Assembly: GCF_000379945.1 (NCBI RefSeq)
Contig: NZ_KB904125.1
Coordinates: forward strand, 1 to 64,000
Length of the DNA: 64,000 nt
Source: Porphyromonas macacae DSM 20710 = JCM 13914
GTDB lineage: Bacteria > Bacteroidota > Bacteroidia > Bacteroidales > Porphyromonadaceae
Reading direction: 5' to 3'
Of this stretch, positions 10,406-20,057 are shown one piece after another (the first letter of the stretch is position 1; every line of letters starts with the position of its first letter). Made by a program: the position numbers and the translations under genes. The notes beneath the pieces are model-generated. The model did no database searches. It had not been told where the DNA came from and worked only from the letters and a program-made list of their open reading frames with translations.

Positions 10406-10435
10406 TTTCTATATCTCTGTGTTTGTTTAACTTTG
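10402..10435 (+). promoter_or_regulatory. Candidate Bacteroidota promoter of gltX
   Basis: TTTG at 10402-10405, a 22-base spacer and TAACTTTG at 10428-10435 fit the Bacteroidota -33/-7 consensus. The -33 element overlaps the T tract of the preceding terminator, so the two transcription units abut directly. Confidence 0.55.
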
Positions 10436-10461
10436 TGGTCATTAATAAAATATAAGAAAGT

Positions 10462-11973
10462 ATGAGTCCGGTAAGAGTGCGTTTTGCGCCCAGCCCTACA
10501 GGACCTCTTCATATCGGAGGTGTGCGTACGGCTTTATATAACTATCTGTTTGCCAAAAGACTTGGCGGTACCATGATTTTACGTATAGAAGACACCGACA
10601 GCAACCGTTTTGTGCCCGGAGCCGAAGCTTATATCATAGAGGCTCTTCAATGGCTGGGTATCGGGATCGATGAGGGTGTCGGCCATGGAGGAGATCACGG
10701 CCCTTATCGTCAGAGCGAAAGGCGGGATATTTATCGTCCCTATGTACAGCAATTGCTGGATGCGGGCAAGGCTTATATTGCATTCGATTCGGCCGGGGAG
10801 CTGGATGCCAAACGTAAGGAAAACGGAACATTTCAATACGACGCCTCTACGCGTATGACCATGCGTAATGCGCTTACAATGTCTGCCGGAGAAGTGAAAA
10901 AACTTATCGATTCCGGTGAGCGCTATGTGGTGCGTTTCAAGGTGGAGCCGGGGGAAGATATCGTTGTAAACGACCTTATCCGGGGCGAGGTGGTTATCAA
11001 TTCTTCCATACTTGACGATAAAGTTCTTTATAAAAGTGCAGACGATCTTCCTACCTATCATCTGGCTAATATTGTCGATGATCATTTGATGCAGGTGTCG
11101 CATGTAATCAGAGGTGAAGAGTGGTTGCCCAGTGCACCGCTGCACGTTCTTCTTTATCGTGCTTTGGGGTGGGCGGATACGATGCCTCAGTTTGCACACC
11201 TCTCTTTGCTGCTGAAGCCCGAAGGCAATGGCAAGCTGAGTAAACGGGACGGAGACCGGCTGGGGTTTCCTGTATTCCCTTTGGAGTGGCATGATCCCGA
11301 AACCGGTGCTATCAGCAGCGGTTATCGTGAGAGCGGTTATTTACCCGAGGCTGTGGTTAATTTTCTTGCTTTACTGGGTTGGAATCCGGGTGATAATGAT
11401 GAGGTGATGGGCATGGCGGAGTTGATAGAGAAATTCCGTTTAGAAAAATGCAGTCGCAGCGGGGCGAAGTTCGATTATGAGAAAGGACTTTGGTTTAACC
11501 ACCATTATCTGCAGGAGATGGATAATACGGAGATTGCAAAATTATTCAAACCGGTTCTGCAAACACATGATGTTACTGCCACAGATGAATATGTTGCCAG
11601 GGTGATTGCTTTGGTCAAGGAGCGTGTCAATCTGATCCCCCAACTTTGGGAAGAAAGTTCGTTTTTCTTTGAAGCACCTGATGTGTATGATGAGGCTACC
11701 GTGAAAAAACGTTGGAAAGAAGACAGTGCAGAACAGATGACAAAGTTGGCTGCCCTGCTCGGTGAGCAATCTTCCTGGGATGCCGAATCTTTGGAGGAGC
11801 ATGTCAAAAGTTGGATTGAAGCCGAGAATTATGGTATGGGGAAGATTATGAATGCTTTCCGGCTAGCTCTGGTCGGCGAGTCGAAAGGGCCTCATATGTT
11901 TGATATTGCAGCTTTGCTGGGGCGGGAGGAAACGCTTCGTCGTTTACAACGTGCCGTAGAGATACTTGGATGA
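10462..11973 (+). CDS. gltX: Glutamate--tRNA ligase
   Basis: Class I aminoacyl-tRNA synthetase that charges tRNA-Glu in the cytoplasm, 503 residues, a normal length. The ATP-binding HIGH-type motif appears as [11 protein letters not shown] at residues 10-20 and the KMSKS-type motif as KLSKR at 258-262. The RIEDTD segment typical of GluRS is present near residue 40. The last bases overlap the start of waaA (ATGA), so the two are translationally coupled. Confidence 0.95.
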   Translation: MSPVRVRFAPSPTGPLHIGGVRTALYNYLFAKRLGGTMILRIEDTDSNRFVPGAEAYIIEALQWLGIGIDEGVGHGGDHGPYRQSERRDIYRPYVQQLLDAGKAYIAFDSAGELDAKRKENGTFQYDASTRMTMRNALTMSAGEVKKLIDSGERYVVRFKVEPGEDIVVNDLIRGEVVINSSILDDKVLYKSADDLPTYHLANIVDDHLMQVSHVIRGEEWLPSAPLHVLLYRALGWADTMPQFAHLSLLLKPEGNGKLSKRDGDRLGFPVFPLEWHDPETGAISSGYRESGYLPEAVVNFLALLGWNPGDNDEVMGMAELIEKFRLEKCSRSGAKFDYEKGLWFNHHYLQEMDNTEIAKLFKPVLQTHDVTATDEYVARVIALVKERVNLIPQLWEESSFFFEAPDVYDEATVKKRWKEDSAEQMTKLAALLGEQSSWDAESLEEHVKSWIEAENYGMGKIMNAFRLALVGESKGPHMFDIAALLGREETLRRLQRAVEILG

Positions 11974-13229
11974 AGTTTTTGTATAGAATAGCCGGGCAGC
12001 TTTCCGGAGCTGCCATAAAGCCGGCTTCTCCGTTTAACCGTAAAGCCCGGAAGATGATTGCCGGACGAAAGGAGACTTGGGCGAGAATAGAGCAAAGCTT
12101 TGCCCGTAATACAGCTCCTGTCGTTTGGATTCATGCCGCTTCCTTAGGAGAGTTCGAACAGGGACGCCCTCTCATTGAGAGAATCAAACAGGATTTTCCG
12201 GATTATAAAATCCTGCTTACCTTCTTCAGCCCGTCAGGTTATGAAGTCCGGAAAGATTATGAGGGAGCCGATTGTGTGGTCTATATGCCTTCTGATACGG
12301 AGAGGAATGCTCGTCGTTTTGTTCGTGTCGTGAATCCTTCGGCAGTGTTGTTTATTAAGTATGAGATTTGGCCGAATTTTTTGCTGGCATTAAGGAGGCA
12401 GTCCGTTCCTGTTTTTTTGGTTTCTGCGATTTTCAGCAAAAAACAATTGTTCTTTAAGCCTTACGGTTTTTGGTATCGAAAACTTTTAACTCTTTTCGAT
12501 TATCTGTTTGTACAGGATGAGGCTTCACGGGATTTGTTAAACGAATATGGCATTACTCGCGTTCGTGTGACGGGCGACACTCGTTTTGACCGTGTCTTAG
12601 CCATTCGAAACCAGCGGAAAAGGATAGATACCATAGAGCATTTCATTCAAAAAAGATCTTCCGAAGAGGTTATATTGGTAGCCGGCAGTTCCTGGCCGAT
12701 AGACGAGGAGTTTATAATCCCGTATTTCAATAGCCATCCGAAGCAAAAGCTGATTATCGCTCCTCATGAAATTCATGAAGCTCATTTGTGTGCTATTGAA
12801 CAGACTCTGGAACGAAAAAGCATACGCTTTTCGCAGATTGCCGGTTTGAGTGTGTTAGAAGGGGTTGATTGCATCATTATAGATTGCTTCGGTCTGTTGT
12901 CCTCTATATACAGATATGCAGATATCGTATATATTGGCGGTGGTTTCGGCCGGGGTATTCATAATACGGCAGAGGCGGCGGTTTATGGTGTTCCTGTCCT
13001 TTTTGGGCCGAACCATAAGAAGTTTAAGGAAGCTGTTGATCTATTGGCATCGAACGCTGCAAGGGCATTAAAAGTGCCTGAAGATTATGCTGCTGTAATG
13101 GATGTTTTTATGGAAAATGAGGGCTTGAGAAAAGAAATGGGACGGCAGGCAAGTGAATACATCGAAAACCGGGGAAATGCCACATCTCGAATTATGAGAA
13201 CTTTAGGAGGTTATCTGAAACGTCATTAG
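11970..13229 (+). CDS. waaA: 3-deoxy-D-manno-octulosonic acid transferase (Kdo transferase)
   Basis: GT30 glycosyltransferase that attaches Kdo to the lipid A precursor at the inner membrane, the first step of LPS core assembly; 419 residues. Visible family marks are the N-terminal domain with [16 protein letters not shown], the [17 protein letters not shown] stretch, KYEIWPNF and the C-terminal [20 protein letters not shown] sugar-nucleotide region. It overlaps the gltX stop by four bases, an arrangement that may be accidental in function but ensures co-transcription. A terminator follows at 13266. Confidence 0.93.
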   Translation: MKFLYRIAGQLSGAAIKPASPFNRKARKMIAGRKETWARIEQSFARNTAPVVWIHAASLGEFEQGRPLIERIKQDFPDYKILLTFFSPSGYEVRKDYEGADCVVYMPSDTERNARRFVRVVNPSAVLFIKYEIWPNFLLALRRQSVPVFLVSAIFSKKQLFFKPYGFWYRKLLTLFDYLFVQDEASRDLLNEYGITRVRVTGDTRFDRVLAIRNQRKRIDTIEHFIQKRSSEEVILVAGSSWPIDEEFIIPYFNSHPKQKLIIAPHEIHEAHLCAIEQTLERKSIRFSQIAGLSVLEGVDCIIIDCFGLLSSIYRYADIVYIGGGFGRGIHNTAEAAVYGVPVLFGPNHKKFKEAVDLLASNAARALKVPEDYAAVMDVFMENEGLRKEMGRQASEYIENRGNATSRIMRTLGGYLKRH

Positions 13230-13265
13230 TTTTACCGGTTATTTTTATTTGTTTTACGCATTTAT

Positions 13266-13294
13266 AACAGAGGCAAATTTGTCTCTGTTTTTTC
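13266..13294 (+). terminator. Rho-independent terminator after waaA
   Basis: AACAGAG (13266-13272) pairs with CTCTGTT (13283-13289) and is followed by a run of T. Confidence 0.75.
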
Positions 13295-13995
13295 GTTTTA
13301 ATCATGCTTTTTCTCTCAATATATTGATATACTTTTCTTTCTATGGATCTTATTTTTATTGGAAAGATGAAATTTATTAAATGGCCTGTTCTTTTATTCT
13401 TTATTTGATTATTCTTTGTTGTTTTGTGTTTCTATATAAAAATGTGTTTTGCTTGTCATTATTTTGTTAAGTGTCTCGTTTTTAATTTGTATTTATTTAT
13501 AATTGTTTGTCTTATAGGGTTTTGTGTGATTTTTTCTGTTTCGGTTTCAATCTTGTTTTTTGATTATATCTCTATTCTTGAATTAATTGTTGTTGTTTAT
13601 TTCAAATATATGTTATACTTTTAGACAATAGAAATCCAAAAAGAAACACAAAATAATTTTCAGAAGCTTTAATTGGTTTACATTTTGAATAAATTGAGGT
13701 GCACGTCTTAAGGGTTCAGCCACCCGGATAGAAAAAGCCTTTTTTATTTGTCTTATATTTAATAATAGCCGGCTGATTGAATGAGTTTTTTATTTTTTGA
13801 GGGTGTGTTTATATCTTTCCCTCGCGATTGTGCCTTTTCTATATGATAATATAGATCCCCTGAAGAGAATAAGAATAGATGATTCGAACGAAATGAATGC
13901 TATTCTGATTTGAAAGTTCATTATTTGTTTATTTATGTTTCTCCTACCCCAAGGAATAATACCAGAGAGAAACATTCACTTTAAAATAATATCTT
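13295..13995. other. AT-rich intergenic region
   Basis: About 700 bases of very AT-rich sequence. One hydrophobic 66-codon frame at 13424-13624 looks like composition noise. No tRNA, repeat or convincing promoter was recognised, although the 3' part must contain the promoter of the following lipoprotein gene. Confidence 0.4.
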
Positions 13996-15639
13996 ATGAA
14001 ATCGAAATTGTACATTTTACTGGGGTTGATTGCCATGCTGTTTGTGGCTCCCTCATGTGACAAAGGCAATGACTATGAAGAGGCAGAATTGAAAGTCTCT
14101 GAAACCTCATTGACTTTTGCAAAGAAAGGTGAAGAAAAAGTAGTAACCATTGAGACCAATAAGGAAAAATGGAATGCTATGGCAGGTGTTGAGTGGTTAA
14201 CTTTGGTCAGAGAAGGAAAATCACTGAAGATTAAGGCTGCTCCTAATGCTCAACCCGTTGAGCGTAAGGGTGAGGTTTTGGTAATGTCCGGTGATGCTTC
14301 TGTTACGATTGCAGTAACACAAACCGCTACTGATATTATCTTCGATATAGATCAGACCGAAATTTCTTTGCCGCAAGAAGGGGGTGGTGAAATGGTTGCC
14401 GTAACAACCAACTCCGAAAATTGGAGTGTAGAACTTGAGAAGCCTACTGATAATTGGGTTAAATTCTCTTTGAATAAAAAAGCCGGAACCATCAATATCA
14501 AGGTTGATGCCAATGACGGTGCTCTGCGTGTGGCTAAACTGATTGCCAAGAATGGTGCAGTACTCAAAGAAATTATTGTTAAACAACAAGGTGTTGCATC
14601 TGTTAAGTATATTCTTCCTTTGTTCAAAAATCCTGTTGGAAAATATGAGTTGATAAGTTTTGAACAGAAGAGGGGTTCATTCTTAACCGGTCATTCCAAT
14701 GCTTTGCCCGGTTGGGGTATTTATGAAGAGTCATATTACTTCTGTACACCTTCTACGGTATTCCCCGATCTTGAATATGCAATCAATGTGGTTTCTAAAA
14801 AAACGGTCTATATACGTATGACCGGTAATGATATAGAGGCTGTTAAATCTCCTGACTATAAAGCTATGCTTAAGGAAAACGGTTTCACCATAACAGATGA
14901 AAACGAAGCCGGATTTATGGGTGAAAACGAAGAGCTCGGGTTTGATGTAAAAGTTGAGTATGATGTAAAAGGTTTTTCTGTGGTGACATTTAAGTCTGTG
15001 CTTAAACAGCCTAAAGATTATCCTACTTTCAAAGAATTCCCTTATGGACCTTATGAATGGTTAAATAATCCTAAGTGGAAGTATGCCCAAATTAAAGCTG
15101 AGGAATTGAAAAATGGCTTTGAGGTTGTTTCCGAATCTAAAGCTCAGGATTTCCCTAAAGAAATATATTTCTTGCTTTTAGAGGAGAAGAAAAAAGAAAC
15201 GGATATTACTTTCAGAGGTTATTTCTTCGATTGGAACAAGAGCACTCCGGAAGCTAAAAGAGGTTTGAATATGGAGCGTATCGATATTTTTGAGAATCTG
15301 AATCTCGGTGCCTGGGAAGAAGGTGGAAAATACTACCTCACAAAAGAGTTTAAAGCTCTGCTCAAGAAAGAAGGCTTCGTATACTTGAAATCAGGTACGG
15401 GTATTGAATTCTATCTCCACAAAGAGAAGAATCTGGTGGCCGCCGTTCGTGGCGTTAGCTTCAGTGATATCTTGGATGGAGCGCCGGTGTTCTCGATCAA
15501 CTTCTTCCTGCATGAAAAGGATGGAAGTGCAGCTGCTTTGTTAGCTCCTACAAAGAAAGCTTCAGAGGCTCGTAATAAGTTTGTTAAAGAATTGAATGAT
15601 CGTATTTCGGAGACAGACCGATATCTGAAAAGAAAGTAA
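13996..15639 (+). CDS. BACON-domain lipoprotein of unknown function
   Basis: Predicted lipoprotein of 547 residues with signal peptide and lipobox APSC-DKG (Cys21). Residues about 30-195 form two consecutive BACON-type beta-sandwich domains. Each has the recurring ITLTFAKKGEEKVV-like first strand, a W near NxxKWNA / NSENWSVE, and a final ITVTQTA / IIVKQQG strand. The remaining 350 residues match no family I can name; they are rich in aromatic and charged residues. BACON domains often occur in surface-exposed glycan- or mucin-binding proteins of Bacteroidota, so a binding role at the cell surface is possible but unproven. It stands alone between two terminator-like hairpins. Confidence 0.7.
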   Translation: MKSKLYILLGLIAMLFVAPSCDKGNDYEEAELKVSETSLTFAKKGEEKVVTIETNKEKWNAMAGVEWLTLVREGKSLKIKAAPNAQPVERKGEVLVMSGDASVTIAVTQTATDIIFDIDQTEISLPQEGGGEMVAVTTNSENWSVELEKPTDNWVKFSLNKKAGTINIKVDANDGALRVAKLIAKNGAVLKEIIVKQQGVASVKYILPLFKNPVGKYELISFEQKRGSFLTGHSNALPGWGIYEESYYFCTPSTVFPDLEYAINVVSKKTVYIRMTGNDIEAVKSPDYKAMLKENGFTITDENEAGFMGENEELGFDVKVEYDVKGFSVVTFKSVLKQPKDYPTFKEFPYGPYEWLNNPKWKYAQIKAEELKNGFEVVSESKAQDFPKEIYFLLLEEKKKETDITFRGYFFDWNKSTPEAKRGLNMERIDIFENLNLGAWEEGGKYYLTKEFKALLKKEGFVYLKSGTGIEFYLHKEKNLVAAVRGVSFSDILDGAPVFSINFFLHEKDGSAAALLAPTKKASEARNKFVKELNDRISETDRYLKRK

Positions 15640-15999
15640 TTTGTTTCTTTTATATATTAAGAAACCAATTGCCTTATTTCAGCTAAATCTATAATTTATG
15701 TGAAGTCACACTCTTTCTTTTCTTACTTATAATGTTTGGGAAGAGTGTGACTTCTTTACCATTTGATCTTACGTTAAACCTTGAATTATATGGGATTTTC
15801 CGCCCATTCTTTTTAATAAGTTTTAATGTGTATGTTTTGTGGGATGTTTATTGTGATAAAATCATTTTCAGGTTTTAACACTCTAATGCTTTCCTGGATT
15901 GCAGTATTTGGGCAGATGCGAAAATCTCGATCGGATTATGCATCAGTCTTACAAAAGATCAAATAACACAGTTTACAAAATCTAATATTAATAGTCTTT
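15640..15999 (+). terminator. Intergenic region with a long terminator-like hairpin (15702-15754)
   Basis: GAAGTCACACTCTT (15702-15715) pairs perfectly with 15741-15754 across a 25-base loop and is followed by TTT only, so it may be a terminator or a 3'-end stabiliser for the lipoprotein transcript. The remaining 240 bases up to the subtilase gene contain no frame or RNA gene that I can support. Confidence 0.6.
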
Positions 16000-18756
16000 A
16001 TGAATAAATTTTTCCTGTTTGCCTTTGGTTGTGCTATGCTTTTGGGCGGATGTGCTCAAGATCGTGAAGTAAACTCGGCAAATGAAGTAAAAGATCTCAC
16101 AGAGTTGAATACCAGTCCTGAGCTCTTGTCCGGAAACGGTATCTCGGGTATCGCTTATGTGAAGGTTTCTGAGAATCTTGCCGCTCAGATGGCAAAAATG
16201 GCCCAAAGCGATATTTCTATGAACAGTATCCCTTCCACTATGGCTGCTACATTGAGCAAGATTAATACTACTGATATAAAACCGTTATTTCCGATAGACC
16301 CTCGCTTTGAGGAGCGGATGCGCAGAGAAGGTTTGGATCGTTGGTTTATTGTTCGGTTTGATGAAAAACAGGACCTTAACACTTGTATTGCAACTCTCGC
16401 AGCAAATTCAGAATTTGACGTCGTTGAGAAGTCTTACGAGATAGAGTATGATAAAGATTACACACCTTTCGCCGTAGCACCTCCTCAACCGATTCAAACA
16501 GACGAGAATTTGCCTTTTGATGATCCACAGTTAATACTGCAATGGCACTATAAGAATTTTGGTAAATATCCAAAGTCTGTAGCCGGTGCCGATATCAATC
16601 TGTTCGAGGCCTGGAAAACAACAACCGGTACCCCTAATGTTATCGTTTCGGTTGTCGATGGAGGGGTGGATTATGAGCATGAAGATCTCAAAGACAATAT
16701 TTGGATAAATACCAAGGAAATACCGGGTAATGGTATCGATGATGACGGTAACGGTTATATAGATGATATTACCGGTTTCAACTTTACCAATAATACCGGT
16801 GTTGTGGAGCCCGATAACTATAGTCACGGTACACACGTAGCCGGTACTGTGGCAGCCAGAAATAACAATGGCATAGGTGTGTGCGGTGTTGCCGGAGGAG
16901 ATGGAAGTGCGGGCTCGGGTGTACGTCTGATGAGCTGTCAGATATTTGGTGCCGGCGGTGGTGGCGGTGGTGTTGACAGTGATGCTGCTGCTATTGTTTA
17001 CGGTGCCAATAATGGTGCTGTCATCAGCCAAAACTCTTGGGGCTTCAGATATCCGGGACCCGGGTATTTGCCTGAGAATTTAAAGGTCGCCATCGATTAT
17101 TTTATTAAGTATGCCGGTTGCGATAATAAAGGTAATCAACTGAAAGATTCTCCAATGAAGGGCGGTATTGTGATGTTTGCTGCGGGTAATGACGATAAGG
17201 ATTTCTTATCTTATCCTGCCGCCTATGAAAAGGTGATTGCTGTAACTGCGATGGCTCCGAATTGGAAGAAGGCTTGGTATTCGAACTTTGGTACGTGGGC
17301 TGATATTATGGCTCCGGGTGGAGATCAATACTTCGCTAAAGGACAGGTTCTGAGTACGGTTTCTCCTAAAGTGAAAGAATTTGCAGGGAAAAAATATGCC
17401 TATATGCAGGGAACCTCAATGGCATGTCCTCACGTTTCCGGGATAGCAGCGTTGGCTGTATCTCATTTCGGTAAACAGGGATTTACCAATGAAGATCTTA
17501 AAAAACGTCTTTTGACCTCTTTGCGTCCAAAGGATATCAATGCGGAAAACCCTAAATATAAAGGACGTCTTGGTGCCGGTTATATAGATGCCGGTTTGGT
17601 GTTTGCTATTAATCAGAATAAACATCCCGAAGATGTTAAGGATATTGTTGCCGAAATCGATTATGTTGAAATGACCCTTACCTGGTCTGCCGTTAAGGAT
17701 GAAGATGACGGTAAACCGGTGATTTACAGACTGTATTTCTCGGATAAGGAATTCACGGCTGAAAATCACCTTGCAGTTCCTTTTGTTGATATAAATGGAT
17801 TTGGTTTTGAAGTCGGAGAAAAGATTTCTCACAAACTTAAAGACTTAACCGATGATACCGATTATTATGCCGGTGTTATAGCTATAGACCGCTGGGGTTT
17901 GGAGTCTAAAATGCATGTTAAGAAGTTTAAGACTAAAAAGAATAATCCCCCTGTAGCTACGGGCCTTCCGACAGAAGAGATTGCGATAAGTGGAGCCGAT
18001 ACTTATAAGTTTGCTCTGAATATTTCCGATCCTGACAGTCATAAGTGGACTTATAAAATTTCCGGTGAAAACCGTGGCGTATCTGTTTATCGCATTGATG
18101 ATAAATTAGAGTTTACCATTCGTGCCATTGCTCCTATTGGCAAATACAAAATCATTCTGGAGTTGACTGACGAGCTGGGAGCTTCTGTTAAAATCGACAT
18201 CCCGTTTGAGGTATATTTATATGAACCTCCGACACTGAAAGAACCGATTAAGTCCACTATTTTAGGTATTGATCAGGGAGCTTTACAGTTCGATCTTACA
18301 AAACATTTTACCTATCAGAAAAGACGTAAAGTAACCTTTACAGCTTCTTCTTCAGATGCCGGAGTTATGACAGCCTCTATTAAAGATGATTCCAAATTAG
18401 AGATCAAAGGCCTTAAAACCGGAGTTTCTGTAGTTCGTGTAAGCATCAGTGATGGAATCAGCGATCCCGTGGAAACTCAATTTGAAGTGCGTGTCGTTCC
18501 TAATATTAACGACCCCGTATATATGGTTTATCCTATCCCTACCCGAGATAAACTGAATATTTTGGTTAATCCGGCAATGAACAGTGCAAACTTTGAAGTA
18601 CGTACGCTTCGAGGAGAATTGGTGCTGAATAAGAACTATAATGTAGGCATCTCATCTCTGGTTGTTCTCAATGTGAAAAAATTGTCGGCCGGTACTTATG
18701 TATTGTATGTTTCCGGTGATAAGGGTTCTTATAAGAAGACTTTTGTTAAACTCTAA
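16000..18756 (+). CDS. Subtilisin-family serine protease with T9SS sorting domain and lipobox
   Basis: S8 peptidase of 918 residues. The N-terminus has a lipobox-like LLGGC-AQD (Cys18), then a propeptide-like region to about residue 165. The catalytic triad is visible as Asp220 (VVDGGVD), His276 (HGTHVAGT) and Ser473 (GTSMACPHVSG), with oxyanion Asn397 (FAAGND). Residues about 540-830 look like fibronectin- and cadherin-like beta domains. The last 75 residues (VYPIPTRDKLNI to YKKTFVKL) are a type A Por secretion tail, so the protein should cross the outer membrane by the type IX system. A PorV-like barrel gene follows after 14 bases. The combination of lipobox and T9SS tail is unusual. Confidence 0.9.
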   Translation: MNKFFLFAFGCAMLLGGCAQDREVNSANEVKDLTELNTSPELLSGNGISGIAYVKVSENLAAQMAKMAQSDISMNSIPSTMAATLSKINTTDIKPLFPIDPRFEERMRREGLDRWFIVRFDEKQDLNTCIATLAANSEFDVVEKSYEIEYDKDYTPFAVAPPQPIQTDENLPFDDPQLILQWHYKNFGKYPKSVAGADINLFEAWKTTTGTPNVIVSVVDGGVDYEHEDLKDNIWINTKEIPGNGIDDDGNGYIDDITGFNFTNNTGVVEPDNYSHGTHVAGTVAARNNNGIGVCGVAGGDGSAGSGVRLMSCQIFGAGGGGGGVDSDAAAIVYGANNGAVISQNSWGFRYPGPGYLPENLKVAIDYFIKYAGCDNKGNQLKDSPMKGGIVMFAAGNDDKDFLSYPAAYEKVIAVTAMAPNWKKAWYSNFGTWADIMAPGGDQYFAKGQVLSTVSPKVKEFAGKKYAYMQGTSMACPHVSGIAALAVSHFGKQGFTNEDLKKRLLTSLRPKDINAENPKYKGRLGAGYIDAGLVFAINQNKHPEDVKDIVAEIDYVEMTLTWSAVKDEDDGKPVIYRLYFSDKEFTAENHLAVPFVDINGFGFEVGEKISHKLKDLTDDTDYYAGVIAIDRWGLESKMHVKKFKTKKNNPPVATGLPTEEIAISGADTYKFALNISDPDSHKWTYKISGENRGVSVYRIDDKLEFTIRAIAPIGKYKIILELTDELGASVKIDIPFEVYLYEPPTLKEPIKSTILGIDQGALQFDLTKHFTYQKRRKVTFTASSSDAGVMTASIKDDSKLEIKGLKTGVSVVRVSISDGISDPVETQFEVRVVPNINDPVYMVYPIPTRDKLNILVNPAMNSANFEVRTLRGELVLNKNYNVGISSLVVLNVKKLSAGTYVLYVSGDKGSYKKTFVKL

Positions 18757-18770
18757 ATCTTGAATAATCT

Positions 18771-19703
18771 ATGAAAATTAGAAATATAGTATTGTCTCTC
18801 ATTCTGTTGGCTGTACCGGCTTCTTTATTGGCCCAGGAAAGCCGTGCCCTGCCGATTCTTGAAATTAATCCGAGTGCCCGTGCTATGGGCATGGGAGGCA
18901 ATCAGTTAGGTGAGGCAAAGGATATGTTTATCTACTCCAACCCTACTTCCCTGCTGTATGGAGAGTCTGTATGGCATGTTTCCGGATCCACTCAGATTTA
19001 TAAATCCCTTGAAGACGCCGGACGTCAAATGTTCTATGCAGCCGCTGCTTCTGTTCGTTTGGGCAGACATGGCATTAATGCCGGTTTCCGTTATCTCGGT
19101 GGTTTGTCTATAGCACCTGATACCGGAAAAGATATCAAGCCCGTAGACTGGACAGTGGATCTGACTTATGCTCTTCGTCTTTCAGATCATTTTTCTGTTG
19201 CTGTCGGAGGGTCTTTTATCCAAAGTCAGATTAAGGACACAGGCAATGCACCGGCATTTAATGTTTCGGCGTATTATCGTAACTCATTCGATATGAATGG
19301 AGTTGATGCCAGTTTTGTGATTGGTGCCAACGGAGCGAACATAGGTCCTGAGTTGGATTACGGTAAGGGTTCAAAGGTAAAACTGCCGACAAGCTGTGGC
19401 CTTGGTGGTGAGTTTGATATGAACTTTAATAATGAACATCATGTTGCCTTGTCATTGGCAGGTCAGTATTATTTCCTGCCTGAAAAGGCTTCTATGTTTA
19501 CCGGAAATGTGGGTGCGGAATATGTTTATGCGAACATGCTTTCGGCTCGTGCCGGCTTTGTTTATGCAGAGCACGACCATACTCGCTTGACAATCGGTGG
19601 AGGGTTCAAGTATAAAATAGCCCATGTAGACGCTGCTTATGAGTTTAACCCTTCTTATCTTTCCCGTTCAACTACATTTGTTACACTCGGTGTGACGTTC
19701 TAA
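18771..19703 (+). CDS. PorV/PorQ-family outer membrane beta-barrel protein
   Basis: Outer membrane protein of 310 residues with a signal peptide ending LLAQES. The first mature segment, INPSARAMGMGGNQLGEAKD followed by YSNPTSLLYG, matches the start of PorV/PorQ-like (FadL-related) barrels, and the rest alternates as beta-strands ending in TFVTLGVTF. PorV is the shuttle that carries T9SS cargo from the translocon to the attachment complex. This copy is shorter than typical PorV and sits in an operon with a T9SS subtilase, so it may be a dedicated partner of that protease; this is inference. Confidence 0.75.
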   Translation: MKIRNIVLSLILLAVPASLLAQESRALPILEINPSARAMGMGGNQLGEAKDMFIYSNPTSLLYGESVWHVSGSTQIYKSLEDAGRQMFYAAAASVRLGRHGINAGFRYLGGLSIAPDTGKDIKPVDWTVDLTYALRLSDHFSVAVGGSFIQSQIKDTGNAPAFNVSAYYRNSFDMNGVDASFVIGANGANIGPELDYGKGSKVKLPTSCGLGGEFDMNFNNEHHVALSLAGQYYFLPEKASMFTGNVGAEYVYANMLSARAGFVYAEHDHTRLTIGGGFKYKIAHVDAAYEFNPSYLSRSTTFVTLGVTF

Positions 19704-19731
19704 ACGAAGGTCTTAATTGTTTTTAATTTAT

Positions 19732-19766
19732 AAAGAGCGATCGGTTTTTTTCCGGTCGCTCTTTTT
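19732..19766 (+). terminator. Rho-independent terminator after the PorV-like gene
   Basis: AAAGAGCGATCGG (19732-19744) pairs with CCGGTCGCTCTTT (19752-19764) with one wobble and runs into T residues. The following 290 bases to 20057 hold the promoter of the next gene and nothing else recognised. Confidence 0.9.
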
Positions 19767-20015
19767 GTGGTTTATAAGGTTGGTTTAATTAATGTGAGTT
19801 TGATAAAAGGCGTTTTCTTTACATCGAACTCATGTTTGTGAAAGTCTTTTCACTTAATCGCACCCTATATTTTGAAACCGTATGATTTTTTGTATTGATA
19901 GCTTGTTTTTAGAGATTTTGAAGTGAGAATAAGACTTTTAATATGAATTTTTGTTATAAAATGTCATTGGAGAGAGCATATTTATGGCATTGTTTGCTGT
20001 TTTTGTAATATCTAT

Positions 20016-20047
20016 ATTGCATTTAATAAAATCTTGCGTTATCTTTG
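20016..20047 (+). promoter_or_regulatory. Bacteroidota promoter of the AAA ATPase gene
   Basis: ATTG at 20016-20019, a 20-base spacer and TATCTTTG at 20040-20047 match the -33/-7 consensus. The ATG at 20058 follows the -7 box by only 10 bases, so the transcript would be almost leaderless. Confidence 0.7.
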
Positions 20048-20057
20048 CTACCCGTAA

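Noticed and set aside
13424-13624. 66-codon hydrophobic frame in the waaA downstream region
   Set aside because: The peptide is mostly F, V, L, I, Y and C from very T-rich DNA, without start signal or promoter; compositional artefact.
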